From contig OW804096.1 of assembly GCA_942159475.1 (NCBI GenBank), positions 15,524,906 to 15,588,905 on the forward strand: DNA of 64,000 bases, written 5' to 3'. Source of the stretch: Sthenelais limicola. Taxonomy: Eukaryota; Annelida; Polychaeta; Phyllodocida; Sigalionidae. The first letter of the stretch is position 1; every line of letters starts with the position of its first letter. A model generated the notes under the pieces. It did not search any database, was not told where the DNA came from, and saw nothing but the letters and a program-made list of their open reading frames with translations. Positions 1-10,155 of the stretch are shown here, piece by piece. A program made the position numbers and the translations under genes.

Positions 1-7
1 TCCACAG

Positions 8-275
8 GTATTCCAGAGGAGATATAATGGAAGCCTTGACTTCTATAGAGACTGGGAGGCTTATGCCAGTGGTTTTGGTGATGTTGACGGGGAACACTGG
101 CTGGGTCTACGGCACCTTCACCAACTTTCCACTCACTATAATCTGACACTTCGCGTGGAGATGATACCATTCGAAGAACCTACGACAACGTCTTATGCTG
201 AATATTCAAGTTTCAGTATTGGTTCCGAGGGGGATGGCTTCTTCCTGAGTGTTGATGGCTACTCAGGCGATGCAG
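8..275 (+). CDS. Fibrinogen-related domain (FReD) protein, penultimate exon, 5' partial
   Basis: Translated from base 8 this gives about 89 residues of a fibrinogen C-terminal domain. It starts VFQRRYNGSLDFYRDW, continues with FGDVDGEHWLGL, has an LRVEM strand, then AEYSSFSIGSEGDGF and FLSVDGYSGDAG. FReD proteins are secreted lectin-like or clotting/innate-immune proteins that bind acetylated sugars or partner proteins. The bases before position 8 (CCACAG) look like a splice acceptor. GCAG|GTAGG at 275/276 is a good donor, and the split glycine codon is completed by the exon at 4563. Signal peptide and N-terminal region lie outside the window, so the subclass (ficolin, tenascin-like, angiopoietin-like) cannot be judged. 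The fold assignment is firm. Confidence 0.88.
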
Positions 276-302
276 GTAGGAATGATAAACCCCATAATAA
301 TT

Positions 303-685
303 GTAATGTGTTTCAGGAAAATGAGTCATAAGTCGCAAAAAATTTATTTTGAGATACCATTATATATGAAAAGATGGGATCAAGCCGATTCTAATGATAG
401 TAAAAATACTAATAATTTAATAAGTATTTCTAGATTTTAAGTTTGATATTTTAATTTTTGAAAAAAAAGTTTCCAATATTTCTGGGGGTCAATAAACAGT
501 AAAGTATCTAAATGTAGTTCATATGAGGACCTTTAAAACGAAAGGATATATTATATAGATTGTCCTGTAATTTGATACATACACTCTCTAAAAATCAGAA
601 CATTCCAATAATGTGATCTTGTGAAAAAGACACTTTGAAAAATATCATTTTTGCGACTTATGACTCATTTTCCTGAAACACATCA
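303..685. mobile_element. MITE family M1, full copy a
   Basis: The ends are inverted repeats of about 36 bp, starting ATGTGTTTCAGGAAAATGAG on the left and ending with its complement (CTCATTTTCCTGAAACACAT) on the right. The interior is AT-rich and non-coding. The same ends recur at 1511-1873, 24943-25360 and 37104-37516, with partial copies elsewhere. It sits in the fibrinogen-domain gene intron. No transposase is seen, so it is non-autonomous; the superfamily is not determined. Confidence 0.8.
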
Positions 686-822
686 TTATATATTATGGCC
701 TATTAAATTTTGTACGTTTTTTTTTAAGTTTTTTTATTCATTTATTCTAATATAGCTGTTGACGACCAGTTAGTTGCACAGTCCCAATTTATGCGTTTTT
801 CCCTGGGGTCCATGTATATATA

Positions 823-1060
823 TGTGTCAGATTCTCAGAAAATGTACAATTGGCAGCTGTACACATTTAATAAATTCTAGAAAATTAGGCTACAATTTAG
901 TCAATACTAGGTAAATCGGAGAATATTTGGCATTGCATTGATTCTAGCAATATGTTTGGTTAGGTTGAACTGCATTTTGAACTTTATTTTCGTCTGAAAT
1001 GTGGGTTATTTTAGAAGATTAGTGAAGTTGAATTGTACATTTTCTGAAAATCTGACCCAT
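823..1060 (+). mobile_element. MITE family M2, copy a
   Basis: A roughly 238-bp element with terminal inverted repeats TGGGTCAGATTTTCAG... and ...CTGAAAATCTGACCCA, each about 29 bp. The interior carries CGGCATTGCATTGATTCT and GGTTAGGTTGAACTG, shared by all family members. The left end here is slightly diverged (TGTGTCAGATTCTCAG). Non-coding; small open frames across it are accidental. Confidence 0.8.
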
Positions 1061-1114
1061 GTGTTTCTGTGTGAATACACGGACACGAACATGTTCCAAC
1101 ATACGTCCTGGGGA

Positions 1115-1456
1115 GGACATCCTTTAATCCCCGGGTCACCTGATTTACATCCATCCAAACCCAGTTTTAGGGTCAGATTTTCAGAAAATGTACAATTCGC
1201 CTTCACCAATCCTCTCAAATAACCCACATTTAAGACAGAGATGAGCTTCAAAATGCAGTTTAACATAACAGCACTGATACTTAAAATCAACTCGATACCA
1301 AATATACTCAGATACACCCGGTATTCTTCATTTTGCAGCCTAATTTAGCTGAAGTCCCTAAATGTGTAGAACTGTCAATTGTACATTTTCTGAAAATATA
1401 GGACATCCTTTCAATCCCCGGGTCACCTGATTCACATCCATCCAAACCCAGTTTTA
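1115..1456. repeat. 55-bp direct repeat flanking an inverted M2 MITE (copy b, 1169-1400)
   Basis: The segment starting GGACATCCTTTAATCCCCGG at 1115-1168 is repeated with two or three changes at 1401-1456. Between them lies an M2 element in reverse orientation (1169-1400) with ends GGTCAGATTTTCAG and ATTTTCTGAAAATA. The duplication is far longer than a normal target-site duplication, so either a local tandem duplication preceded the insertion or the repeat was part of the moved unit. Confidence 0.7.
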
Positions 1457-1510
1457 AGAAGAGACAAGGGATCCAGGGACATGGAGGTCACTTGTCAGGA
1501 CATGTCATAA

Positions 1511-1873
1511 TGATGTGTTTCAGGAAGATGAGTCACAAGACGCAAAATTGATATTTTTCAAAGCGGTTTTTTCACAAGATCACATTATTGGAATCTTCTG
1601 ATTTTTGGAGAGTGTGTCACTTATAGTCAAGACAATCTATGTAATATATCCTTTCGTTTTAAAGATCCTCATATGGACTACATTTACTTTACTGCTTAAT
1701 GACCCCCAGAAATATTGGAAACATTTTTTTTCAAAACTTAAAATCTAGAAATACTTATTATTTTATTAGACTGTTTACTATCATTGGAATCAGCTTGATC
1801 CATCTTTTCAAATATAATAGTATCTCAAAATCTATTTTTTTCGACTTATGACTCATTTTCCTGAAACACATCA
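1511..1873. mobile_element. MITE family M1, full copy b
   Basis: It starts TGATGTGTTTCAGGAAGATG and ends CATTTTCCTGAAACACATCA. Same inverted-repeat ends and AT-rich body as copy a, about 363 bp, in the fibrinogen-domain gene intron. Confidence 0.8.
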
Positions 1874-3130
1874 CATATGATATTGGTTTAAATATGTTTT
1901 TTCAGCAGAGTGAAATTATGCAGTTACACACTATTTTCATTCCAGGCTGGCGGTTAGAAAAATTTTACACAAATACATTCATTACATCAAGTGAAGCGAA
2001 AAAACAAATATATCTATCAAGCCATGAGAAAGCCATTAAATTATAGAATTGAAGCACACGCATATATATATATAATACTTTTATTCAAATCAGATTCAAA
2101 CAGTTACAGAGTAATAATCAGAATTGGTGTTGAACCATCTGCCCATTCGCAGGTGTTCCCGACTGTCCATATGGTTACTACTCCTTCAAATAAAAAGTTT
2201 TATAAACTTATGATGTCGGTCTTATTCTCTAACATAGTTACTTAGTTTTCATCCGTAATATAACATTAGGTCATGGATTTTCCAGACCATATTCGAGGAT
2301 ATTGCTTATGGTATTATCAGTATTCATTTCGTATTTCCAGAAGTTTCATTTTACCACTATGGTATTTTCAAATCATTACAACCATAATTATATTTCTGAC
2401 ATCACAATATTTCAATACAACGTCTAATATCTTAATATTAATATATGTCACTCCTTCGTTTTGGAGCTTTGGATATAGTTATCTCTTTACAGTATATTTT
2501 TAGATTACAACTTCATACAATACATATGTACTTGTCTTATACAAATGAATTTTTTTAGACTAAACATCAATCAATATTAAACTCAAAACATAAAAACCAT
2601 TACCCAGGCAGCATCCTTTTACTACAGTCCGAGGAGATTCGTGATACTTTATCATAGCCAATATACAAAAACAGTCAGGAAATGTAAGGATACAAGAGTA
2701 CAATGAGATGTTCATGGGAGAACGAAAAACAAAAATAGTGTTTGGAATAATCTCGTCAGAGAAATAGAATGGGTAGAAACTGTTTAGCAAATGAACCTTC
2801 ACTATTATTCGGTATACAAGAGTTTTTGTACCCTTAATATGTCCAGCGGTTAAGAAGAGAGTGTTAGAAAAATATGAAAACCAAAAATAAATATAAAATA
2901 CAAAGGGACGCGGAGATTTTGTCATTTAGAATTGTAAGAGCCTCGATGGCAGGAAATCTGAATAAAACCTTTTTTTTTAAAAAAAAAAAAACAGTCAGGA
3001 AAAAAATGGACAAAATCTGGGCATGTACGACAGAAAGGGCATATCAGTATTGTTACTGAGTGAAGTCTTCATCAAGTATCATCCAAAGACATAAGTGGAC
3101 AAAAAGACAAATGAGAAAAGACAGAATATG
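1874..3130. other. Intronic DNA, no recognised gene
   Basis: AT-rich sequence inside the 4.3-kb intron. Open frames of up to about 120 codons exist here but have no recognisable domain, and their composition matches non-coding AT-rich DNA. A T9/A12 run lies near 2970-2990. The motif AAACAGTCAGGAAA occurs near 2670 and again near 2990. Nothing else supported. Confidence 0.5.
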
Positions 3131-3305
3131 TGATGTGTTTCAGGAAGATAAGTCACACGCCGCAAAATTATTGATATTTTTCAAGATGTTTTATCACACG
3201 AACTCTTTATTGAAATGTTCTGATTTTTAGGGGGTTTAGCACTCATAGTAAAAAAATCTGTGTAATAAATTTCAGGACATTGTATTAAATATATCCTTTT
3301 ATTAT
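3131..3305 (+). mobile_element. MITE family M1, left-end fragment c
   Basis: Begins TGATGTGTTTCAGGAAGATA and follows the M1 body for about 170 bp (AAAATTATTGATATTTTTCAAG..., ...TTTAGCACTCATAGT...), then stops without a right terminus. Related right-half sequence reappears at about 3885-3990 (CCAGAAACATTGCAAAC..., CTAGTGTTTACTATCATT), so the element may have been split by the intervening 580 bp. Confidence 0.65.
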
Positions 3306-3884
3306 ATACGCATTGCCGTTGAATACAACTCCACGCTCTGAAGGCGCCTATCACAGCGTGTAGGGCCACCTGAGGGGAATCACGCCATTGGACTGATCAG
3401 TTGTCAACGTTGACAGAACAGGAGGTCGAACGGTGAAATTAGATCAAAAAGAAGGAAATAATCTAACATACATTCATATGTATTTAGTCTACCATTTGTT
3501 AAAGGGATAGTGTGGGTTTAAAAGTGTTTAAAGCTGTGAAAAGGATGGACATTGATTCGAAAACGTGAGGGATTTTCCCGCAGTGGCCAACTGACAACAA
3601 CATGAACTGGTTGTCAGATCGTCGTAACTTTCAACACAGATAGACGTGTAATATATCTATCAAATGAATTAATAAACTAAAATCCTTTCATTATTATCGA
3701 TGCCTACCTTTTTTCAAACCATTACTTTATTTTAAAAAGATTTAAAGCTGTGACAGTGTCTAAAATTGATTCGGAACTTGAGCTATTTTTCTCAACTTAG
3801 TTTCCCCCTCACAACGATGGTAGAACAGCGCGATGCGTAGTAATAGGCCTAGGTCTATTCACACAAATATTACCATTATAAGCA
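3306..3884. other. Intronic DNA with a weak direct repeat
   Basis: A stretch of about 50 bp, GTTTAAAGCTGTGAAAAGG... at 3525, returns diverged at about 3740 (ATTTAAAGCTGTGACAGTG..., both followed by ATTGATTCG). No coding signal recognised. It separates two halves of an M1 element. Confidence 0.4.
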
Positions 3885-4041
3885 TCTTATCCATCCAGAA
3901 ACATTGCAAACTTATAAAATATCAAACTTAAAATATAGAAATTTATATATATTGGGTGTCCTAGTGTTTACTATCATTAGAATAGGCTCTTTAATGAAAG
4001 AGTCCGCTCAGAAGAGTCCTCACAAAAACAACCAATCTCAC

Positions 4042-4500
4042 TCACTCACTCACTCCCTCTCAGCTCTCCCGCCCTTGACCAATCGCGCCAATTCCGCCTT
4101 TTGCAGGCAAAAGCGTAGCTTAACAGACGGCGCCCCATACACCAATTCTAATGCCACTAAGGCCTGGATCGCCTATATTTCACTTTTCTTCCGTTTTTTC
4201 CCCGGGTTCATCTGCCACCGCCCGCAGAAACACATACTTTGGACCTACCTACACCGATCAAGCTAGTCAGAATTACTGTACAGGTCATCTTAAAATAATT
4301 TGAAAATTACGACCAACAATCTGTCTCTCTCTCCCTTCTTCTCTATCTCTATTTCCTGTGTATGATCATAAACTGCTTCCCTCTCAGCTCTCCCGCCCTT
4401 TATATAACCATAGTAAATGTGTTGATAAGGGCTCACTCACTCCCTCTCAGCTCTCCCGCCCTTGATATAACCCTTCAATGTGTTGATAAGGGCGTAAAGC
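4042..4500. repeat. Tandem pyrimidine-rich repeat before the last FReD exon
   Basis: The core CCCTCTCAGCTCTCCCGCCC occurs three times, near 4052, 4380 and 4443. The last two are adjacent units of about 62 bp, each followed by TATATAACC or GATATAACC and TGTGTTGATAAGGGC. Short (CTCA)n runs flank the first and last copies. It lies within 60-500 bp of the splice acceptor at 4561. Confidence 0.65.
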
Positions 4501-4562
4501 AATCTCACTCACTCACTCAATATGACAATAAAACTTACTCTTTGCTTTATATCTTCTCCCAG

Positions 4563-4813
4563 GTGATAGCCTTACAGAGAGGCACAATGGAAAGCAGTTT
4601 AGTACGCCAGATAGGGACGACGAGGACGACTGTAGTGTAAACAGACACGGGGCCTGGTGGTATGACGGGTGCGGGAACTCCTCCCTAAATGGGCGATACA
4701 CTTCTAACATAACCCTAGTGAATAAGTGGTTTCAGCACAACTTCTGGCGCTCACTCAATGAAACCAGGAGGTATGCACTGAAGGCAACGACCATGATGGT
4801 TAGGATTGTGTGA
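4563..4813 (+). CDS. Fibrinogen-related domain protein, last coding exon
   Basis: After the acceptor TCTCCCAG the frame reads GDSLTERHNGKQFSTPDRD, then an acidic stretch, a Cys, GAWWYDGCGNSSLNGRY, and ends ALKATTMMVRIV followed by TGA at 4811-4813. These are the hallmark C-terminal FReD motifs: HNG..FST.DRD (calcium-site region), the disulphide Cys pair either side of GAWWY, LNG.Y and LK.T.M.IR. The phase matches the donor at 275, giving SGDAGDSLT across the junction. NSS, NIT and NET are possible N-glycosylation sites. The intron is 4.3 kb and carries several MITEs. A tandem CCCTCTCAGCTCTCCCGCCC repeat lies just upstream of the acceptor. The gene looks intact as far as it can be seen. Confidence 0.9.
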
Positions 4814-4892
4814 TCTTCTCAGTAGTTCCCACTTGATTTTAATGTCAACTTTTCTTGCACCCCAGCGCCTTTTAATAGGTTTATATAACATA

Positions 4893-5132
4893 TGGGTCAG
4901 ACCGTCAGAAAATGTACAATTGGCAACTCTATACATTCAGTAAATTCTGCTAAATTCTGCTAAAAAAAAGTTAAATACCGAGTATATTAGGGTATATTTG
5001 GTTTTGTGTTGGTTTAATATATCTGCTCTGCTATGTTAAACTGTACCTTTTTTGTACCTTATTTTTGTCGTAAATCTAGGTTATTGAGAGGATTGGTGAA
5101 GGTGAATTGTACATTTTCTGAAAATCTGACCA
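4893..5132 (+). mobile_element. MITE family M2, copy c
   Basis: Starts TGGGTCAGACCGTCAGAAAA and ends ATTTTCTGAAAATCTGACCA, about 240 bp, just downstream of the fibrinogen-domain gene stop codon. The interior is more diverged than in the 14-16 kb cluster. Confidence 0.75.
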
Positions 5133-5388
5133 ATATAATTATATAAAATAATAGAAATATGTGGTATATTGTCTTAGAATGACTCCTTTTAATTGACATA
5201 AGAGCTTCTTATCATATCTGGGACTCACTGGACAGACGACTGGCTAAGGATCTTTACTATGAGATAACAAAAGTGAAATAAAAGAATATCTGCAATCAAG
5301 TGATTCTACTGCTCTTATTATTAGGCATTGCATCATCTATTCCTACAGTGGAGTAGGCCAATGTAGCACATTAGCGAGATTTAACAGT
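5133..5388. other. Unassigned spacer
   Basis: AT-rich, no gene or repeat recognised. Confidence 0.4.
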
Positions 5389-5900
5389 GGTCTCCACTGG
5401 TTGCGGTAAGCTTTGTGGTAAGCCCTGCGATGGTGCTGTGATAGTGAGAAGTAGTGAGGTCCATACTATGGCAAGCCATTTGTGTAAGAATTAGACAAAC
5501 AGTGTTTGTCTGTTGACAAACAGTGTTTGTCTGTTGATAAACAGTGTTTGTCTAATTCTTACACAAATGGCTTGCCATACCTGCCTACATGGCCAGTGTA
5601 CGATGTAGGCAGGAACTCGTCATTCCTCTCCACCTACAGAACCAGCACAAACCATCGCAAGGTTTACCGCAGAGCCTATCGCAGCCAGTGGAGACCACCC
5701 TTTAGCAACCAGAACGCACCAATACAAGACTAACGCATCCCCTAACTTTTAGTACATTATTACCATTGTGGGGATATCTTGAGAGGCCTGCAAAGCAGAT
5801 GCCCCAGGACCTCGCCACTTCTCAACAATACAGCACCATCGCAAGGCTTACCGCAGAGCTTACCGCAGAGCTTACCACAGCCAGTGGAGACCACCCTTTA
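5389..5900. mobile_element. MITE family M3, copy a, with a nested inverted-repeat segment
   Basis: The left end GTGGTCTCCACTGGTTGCGG pairs with the right end CACAGCCAGTGGAGACCACC. Pairing extends about 75 bp inwards (GCGATGGTGCTGTGATAG and its partner, then GAAGTAGTGAGGTCC with GGACCTCGCCACTTC). A third M3-type end sits at 5680-5704 and a large palindrome at 5466-5581, so a second related element seems to have jumped into the first. A cleaner copy is at 9938-10155. Confidence 0.7.
5466..5581. repeat. Near-perfect long palindrome with internal repeats
   Basis: Arms of about 35 bp (TATGGCAAGCCATTTGTGTA... and its exact complement ...TACACAAATGGCTTGCCATA) enclose a centre in which AAACAGTGTTTGTCTGTTGA is repeated. 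AAACAGTGTTTGTC is nearly palindromic itself. The DNA could extrude as a cruciform and the transcript would fold into one long hairpin. Confidence 0.8.
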
Positions 5901-6999
5901 TTTTCTTTAACACATCACATATAACATTTAAACTAAGTGAAAGTCATGTGATTGCCCTTGTGAATGAAACCAGACAATCACCCATATGTTCGCAATAGTG
6001 GAGCAGGTATTATACTTATATCCGGGGATATTGTACGATTTGACCCGACGTCTCGATCATTTCAAAACGTACATCAGGCCATTTGATATTTGTTTCATAC
6101 GTAATCAACAAGAGAAGATGATTTTAATGACATTTTATCTTGGTTTCCATCGAGTTTGCGGACATCGGTCTTAAACTGAGCATGATGGTGAAAGCCATCA
6201 TGCGGAAGTCATGAGACCGTTCACAAACAATGTCAACAAACTCTAAGCTAGTGAACACATGGCCGTGTCAGCATTGCTGCTTTCACTGTGACTGTCACAA
6301 GTTGATTCAACAGCATGTGCAGTGGAGGCAGACGGTAAACGTTCAAATTTCCGATTAAATGCTTCATTTTGACAAATTATATTCTTTGCAACTTTGGACA
6401 ATACAAAATCTAGCTAAATCTCGCATATTGTCGTCAAAATACATTTTAAACCGGGTCGAGGCAGACGATATGATTCTAGGCTTCTCATTGGTCAATCTAG
6501 TCACATGACCCCTGAAAGTAGGTCGGTTCGAATCGCACCCGGGTGCTATTTGACATTTCGAATAGCCCCCCAAAATAGCACCCGTGAAATCGCACACGTA
6601 TGTAATAACAAACTGAAGCGAACATCTTCTTCGCCCCATTCGCAAACCTGTCTACATTTGCATAATGTTCGCAACAACATTCCGGGCCAGACAGGGTCAT
6701 ATTGCCAGCAAGAAAGGACTCCTCTTCTGAACGTTTCACAACGAACTGATGGAAACAAGCCCAACCATCCAGAAAGTTTCTACCACACCTTAATAAACTT
6801 TTCCCATTCTTGGTACTTATGGCGGGTTGGAAAGCTAGTGCTCCTGGCCTTCTTTATAATATCGAACTTCCTACTTATTTCATTACACAGATTATTGAAA
6901 GTCATTTTCATGGATTAATATTCTTCTATGGATATATATATGCTCTAATACATAAGAAAATAAATTAATGAAGTTTGTACTGACATTCAGACTTTTTAG
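5901..6999. other. Unassigned DNA with a dispersed repeat shared with 61960-62130
   Basis: The parts GATTTTAATGACATTTTATC...TTTCCATCGAG near 6120 and GGTGCTATTTGACATTTCGA...TAGCACCCGTGAAATC near 6540-6600 have clear counterparts near 61995-62050 and 62055-62110. This is an old dispersed repeat. No protein domain is recognised in the overlapping open frames at 6360-6920. Confidence 0.45.
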
Positions 7000-7262
7000 C
7001 CCCAGTAAAGCCATTGTTTCTCTTGGGAAATCCTGCAAATTAGTCCCCACCGACAACATCTAAATCTAATTTGTCTGCGATTCTCTACCATAAGTCAAGA
7101 ACCCTTGGGCCGCAAAAGAAGAAGTAAATAATAGTGTCCACCTCAGCGCAATATGGGCATATGTCAGAGTCCTTTAATGTTAATTTGCTTTAGATATACA
7201 TTACATGTGATAGCCCTATGGAATATTTTGTACTGTAAGGACTGAAGTCTCAAGAGGAACAT
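7000..7262 (-). pseudogene. LINE ORF2 C-terminal fragment (L1/Tx1-like)
   Basis: Read on the minus strand, one frame gives LQYKIFHRAITCNVYLKQI. After a one-base shift the next gives DSDICPYCAEVDTIIYFFF, then CGPRVLDLW. This matches the C-terminal region of L1/Tx1-type LINE polyproteins (LQYRILHR..., C..C....ET..H.F..C..V..FW). A stop and a frameshift interrupt it, and no RT core lies nearby, so it is a short dead fragment. It is distinct from the CR1/L2-like LINEs elsewhere in the window. Confidence 0.6.
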
Positions 7263-8158
7263 CATCAAATCGTGGAATAAACAATTCAAACAAAAGAAAG
7301 ATGTTCTCGTCTTTTTAGATGAGTGCTTGCTGGACAGTGAGGTACCGGTTGTTTGGGAGTTGCTAGGTGATTTAATTCAGGTAGCAGCATAGTATACATA
7401 TATACCATATTTATACCAGTATTTAAAAAAACATAGCAACTATGTTCCCCATATATGTGACGACTGAAAACAGAAAATAACAGAAAAAAATATAAAATGA
7501 AGAAAACACTTCAGACAGACAAAGTACCAAAATAGATTTCTTTTGAATCGTAAGATAAAAACACAAAAGAAATGTTTATTTAAAGGCACAAAGCCAAGAA
7601 TCTCTTCCCTTTGTTATGTCCCCGGAACGTTTATTTCGATGCATTGGTTATATTTTAATGTGTGTCCATTGAATAACGATCAGATGTTGGACAAAAACAT
7701 ATCAACTGTAGTGGTCGTGTGTGTATCATTCTGTAAGTCTGTATGTAATTAAAATTATATTATAATTATATAATTAAAAGCAAGGTTTAGAATATATCGA
7801 TCTAGTTATTATAATTGTATGGTTATACTCCAGCGACGAACATTTAAACGAAAATGGAAGTCGATAAAAAAAGAGACCTACTGACCAGATAAAATTTATG
7901 ATGTATATTTGGGATTGTGGGTTTATATAAATCCCCCAAAATGGAAAGCCAGGCCAATGGACTTGGAACTATATCTCGAGCAGGGCGCTGACTATTTTAT
8001 TTTAATAAATGCACCTGTAATTAATGCAATCAATCAAACAGAGAAGACAAATAATACATAGTTCAGTCTATATTTCCTTGCATGTGGGCTCATGTCATGG
8101 TTCAGATCCTCTATGCCGCATAGACTGGTCTGGGTGAAGCTCACTATGGTTTAAGAAA
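7263..8158. other. Unassigned DNA with a short dispersed repeat
   Basis: CAAATCGTGGAATAAACAAT... and GCTTGCTGGACAGTGA at about 7267-7340 recur at about 10294-10370 with few changes. Otherwise AT-rich sequence without recognised genes. Confidence 0.4.
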
Positions 8159-8274
8159 TAATTCCCGAGGTTTTGTCTGCTCGAGGGTATTGTAGCCTGA
8201 GGGAAGTTCAAGGGCTTGCCCGAGAACTTTCGTCAGGCTACAGTACCTGCGAGCAGACAAAACCAAGGGAATTA
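8159..8274. repeat. Long inverted repeat (hairpin) 1
   Basis: Arms of about 50 bp start AATTCCCGAGGTTTTGTCTG and end CAGACAAAACCAAGGGAATT. The loop is about 14 bp around GGGCTTGCCCGA, and a few mismatches are present. A diverged relative at 8674-8771 shares the layout CCGAGGTTTTG...CAAAAC...GGG and the following TGCTTTTAGA. Confidence 0.75.
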
Positions 8275-8296
8275 TTGCTTTTAGAAGAGAGTTACA

Positions 8297-8368
8297 TGCA
8301 TAGCTCAGTGGCAGAGCGTTCGCCTTCAGTGCCAAGGGTTGGATGTTTGAGTCTTGCCTGGGCAGCTT
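8297..8368 (+). repeat. Possible tRNA-derived SINE head
   Basis: GCATAGCTCAGTGGCAGAGC contains a perfect A-box-like TAGCTCAGTGG and a plausible D-arm. A weak B-box-like GTTTGAGTCTT follows about 45 bp later, and the segment ends GCCTGGGCA. The acceptor and T stems do not pair properly, so this is not a functional tRNA; a SINE head or tRNA pseudogene is the better reading. Confidence 0.4.
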
Positions 8369-8673
8369 TATTTTTCATCCTTGCGACATTCCTACTAACA
8401 TTTCTCTATGAAGGAATCATGGGAAGACAACAAGATTTCAGATATCATAAGAAATCATATTGATTAAGATGTCCTGAAGATTTCGTCTTTACACAAGGTC
8501 CCGTTTTTTTTATATCAACATTCGAATACGGCCACCGCTTGGATTAATCGCCGGAAATGACAAAGAACTATAGATATCAGCCGACCAGTGTTCCCTGGAG
8601 ACGGAAGCTCGTAGCGGGGTTCTATAGAGAATAAAAACATCCCAGAATCTCATCAAATCGATTCTAAATTGCA

Positions 8674-8771
8674 TTAATCCCCGAGGTTTTGGGTGGTCGT
8701 AGTGGTCTATTGCCTGATGGAAATATTCGAGGGCGTTACAACTACTACGACCATTCAAAACGGAGGGGATA
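8674..8771. repeat. Long inverted repeat (hairpin) 2
   Basis: The left arm TTAATCCCCGAGGTTTTGGG...GGTCGTAGTGG pairs with the right arm CTACTACGACCATTCAAAAC...GGGGATAA, with mismatches. Related in layout to hairpin 1. The upstream phrase AACATCCCAGAATCTCATCA (about 8636) recurs near 8938, next to the minisatellite. Confidence 0.65.
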
Positions 8772-8971
8772 AGTGCTTTTAGACGTGATTAGGCCTATAG
8801 GTGTCACCACACTCTATGGAGCTTAAACACTGGTGCACTTCGCGTATTCTCCACTAGATGGACGGCCATGCTTTCTGGAATCGAAGTAACCCCTATAAAC
8901 TACTTCTGTTGATATAACGTGGTCTACATGCAAGAAAAACATCCTAGAATCTTATCAAATCGCGTCTTATA

Positions 8972-9576
8972 CTGAATATTGACACCAGGGGGAAGTTTCC
9001 TATAGTACTGAATATTGGCACCAGGGGGTAGCTCACTATGGTACTGAATATTGGCACCAGGTGGCAGCTCTCTATGGTACTGAATATTGGCACCAGGTGG
9101 CAGCTCCCTATAGTACTGGATATTGACACCAGGTGGAAGCTCCCTATGGTACTAGATATTGGCACCAGGTGGCAGCTCTCTATGGTACTGAATATTGACA
9201 CCAGGGAAAGCCCCCTATAGTACTGAATATTGACACCAGGTGGCAGCTCCCTATGGTACTGGATATTGACACCAGGTGGCAGCTCCCTATGGTACTGAAT
9301 ATTGACACCAGGTGGCAGCTCACTATAGTAGTGAATATTGGCACCAGGTGGCAGCTCCCTATGGTACTGGATATTGGCACCAGGTGGAAGCTCCCCATAG
9401 TACTGAATATTGGCACCAGGTGGCAACTCCCTATGGTACTGAATATTGACACCAGGGGGCAGCTCACTATGGTACTGAATATTGGCACCAGGTGGCAGCT
9501 CCCTATGGAACTGAATATTGACGCGAGGGGAACCTTCCTCTGGTACTGGATATTGACACCAGGTGGCAGCTCTGTT
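8972..9576. repeat. 36-bp minisatellite, about 17 copies
   Basis: The unit reads ACTGAATATTGGCACCAGGT followed by GGCAGCTCACTATGGT, 36 bp. Changes between units are mainly GGCACC/GACACC and GTGGCAG/GGGGCAG. Because 36 is a multiple of three, several frames on both strands stay open through the array. One minus-strand frame encodes a 12-residue repeat of the type LPPGANIQYHRE, but nothing shows it is a gene. Confidence 0.9.
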
Positions 9577-9937
9577 CTGTTCTGCTCAGTCAAGATCACA
9601 AGTCGATTTGCATTTGTATTTACATTTTGTACACACTATTCCCAGTTGAAGCTAAACAAGACAATAAGAAATAGAGATTTACATAAATCGACAGATTGTC
9701 TACAACTAAGTATTACACTAAACAAAAATAGTATGAAATGAACATTTTAATAAGAAATAAATGCACAAGGCATCGACATACTACATCACAAAAAAGAGTT
9801 TCAGGCGCATAGAAATACAATTCCGTCCAATTCAGTCCAAGAACAATAGTTTCAACGGCAATCAACTTAACAGAATTCCATGGTACACCTGAAGGGTGTG
9901 ACGTATCAATACTAGCACCTATATTTCATTATGAATA
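9577..9937. other. Unassigned spacer
   Basis: No gene or repeat recognised apart from small A/T-rich runs. Confidence 0.4.
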
Positions 9938-10155
9938 AAGGGTGGTCTCCACTGGCTGCGTTAAGCTCTGCGTTAAGCCTTGCGATGGTTTGTGCTGGTT
10001 CTATAGGTGGAGATGAATGACAAGGTTCTTGCCTACACGATTCACTGGCCATGAAGGCAGGGCCTTGTCATATCTCACCATCACAGCACCGTTGCATGCA
10101 AGGCTTACCGCAGAGCTTATCGCAGAGCTTACCACAGCCAGTGGAGACCACCCTT
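9938..10155. mobile_element. MITE family M3, copy b
   Basis: Inverted ends AAGGGTGGTCTCCACTGGCT and AGCCAGTGGAGACCACCCTT. The repeats continue inward with TAAGCTCTGCG..TAAGCCTTGCGATGG, giving arms of about 50 bp or more. About 218 bp long, non-coding. The flanks suggest a short TA/TAA target duplication. Confidence 0.8.

Noticed and set aside
2560..2925. 121-codon minus-strand open frame with several aromatic/hydrophobic stretches
   Set aside because: AT-rich intronic DNA, no domain, no splice or promoter context; looks like chance.
8297..8368. Functional tRNA gene
   Set aside because: A-box is good but acceptor and T stems do not pair; kept only as a possible SINE head.
8944..9741. 160-codon frames on both strands across the minisatellite
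   Set aside because: Explained by a 36-bp period; both strands are open, which argues against a selected coding frame.
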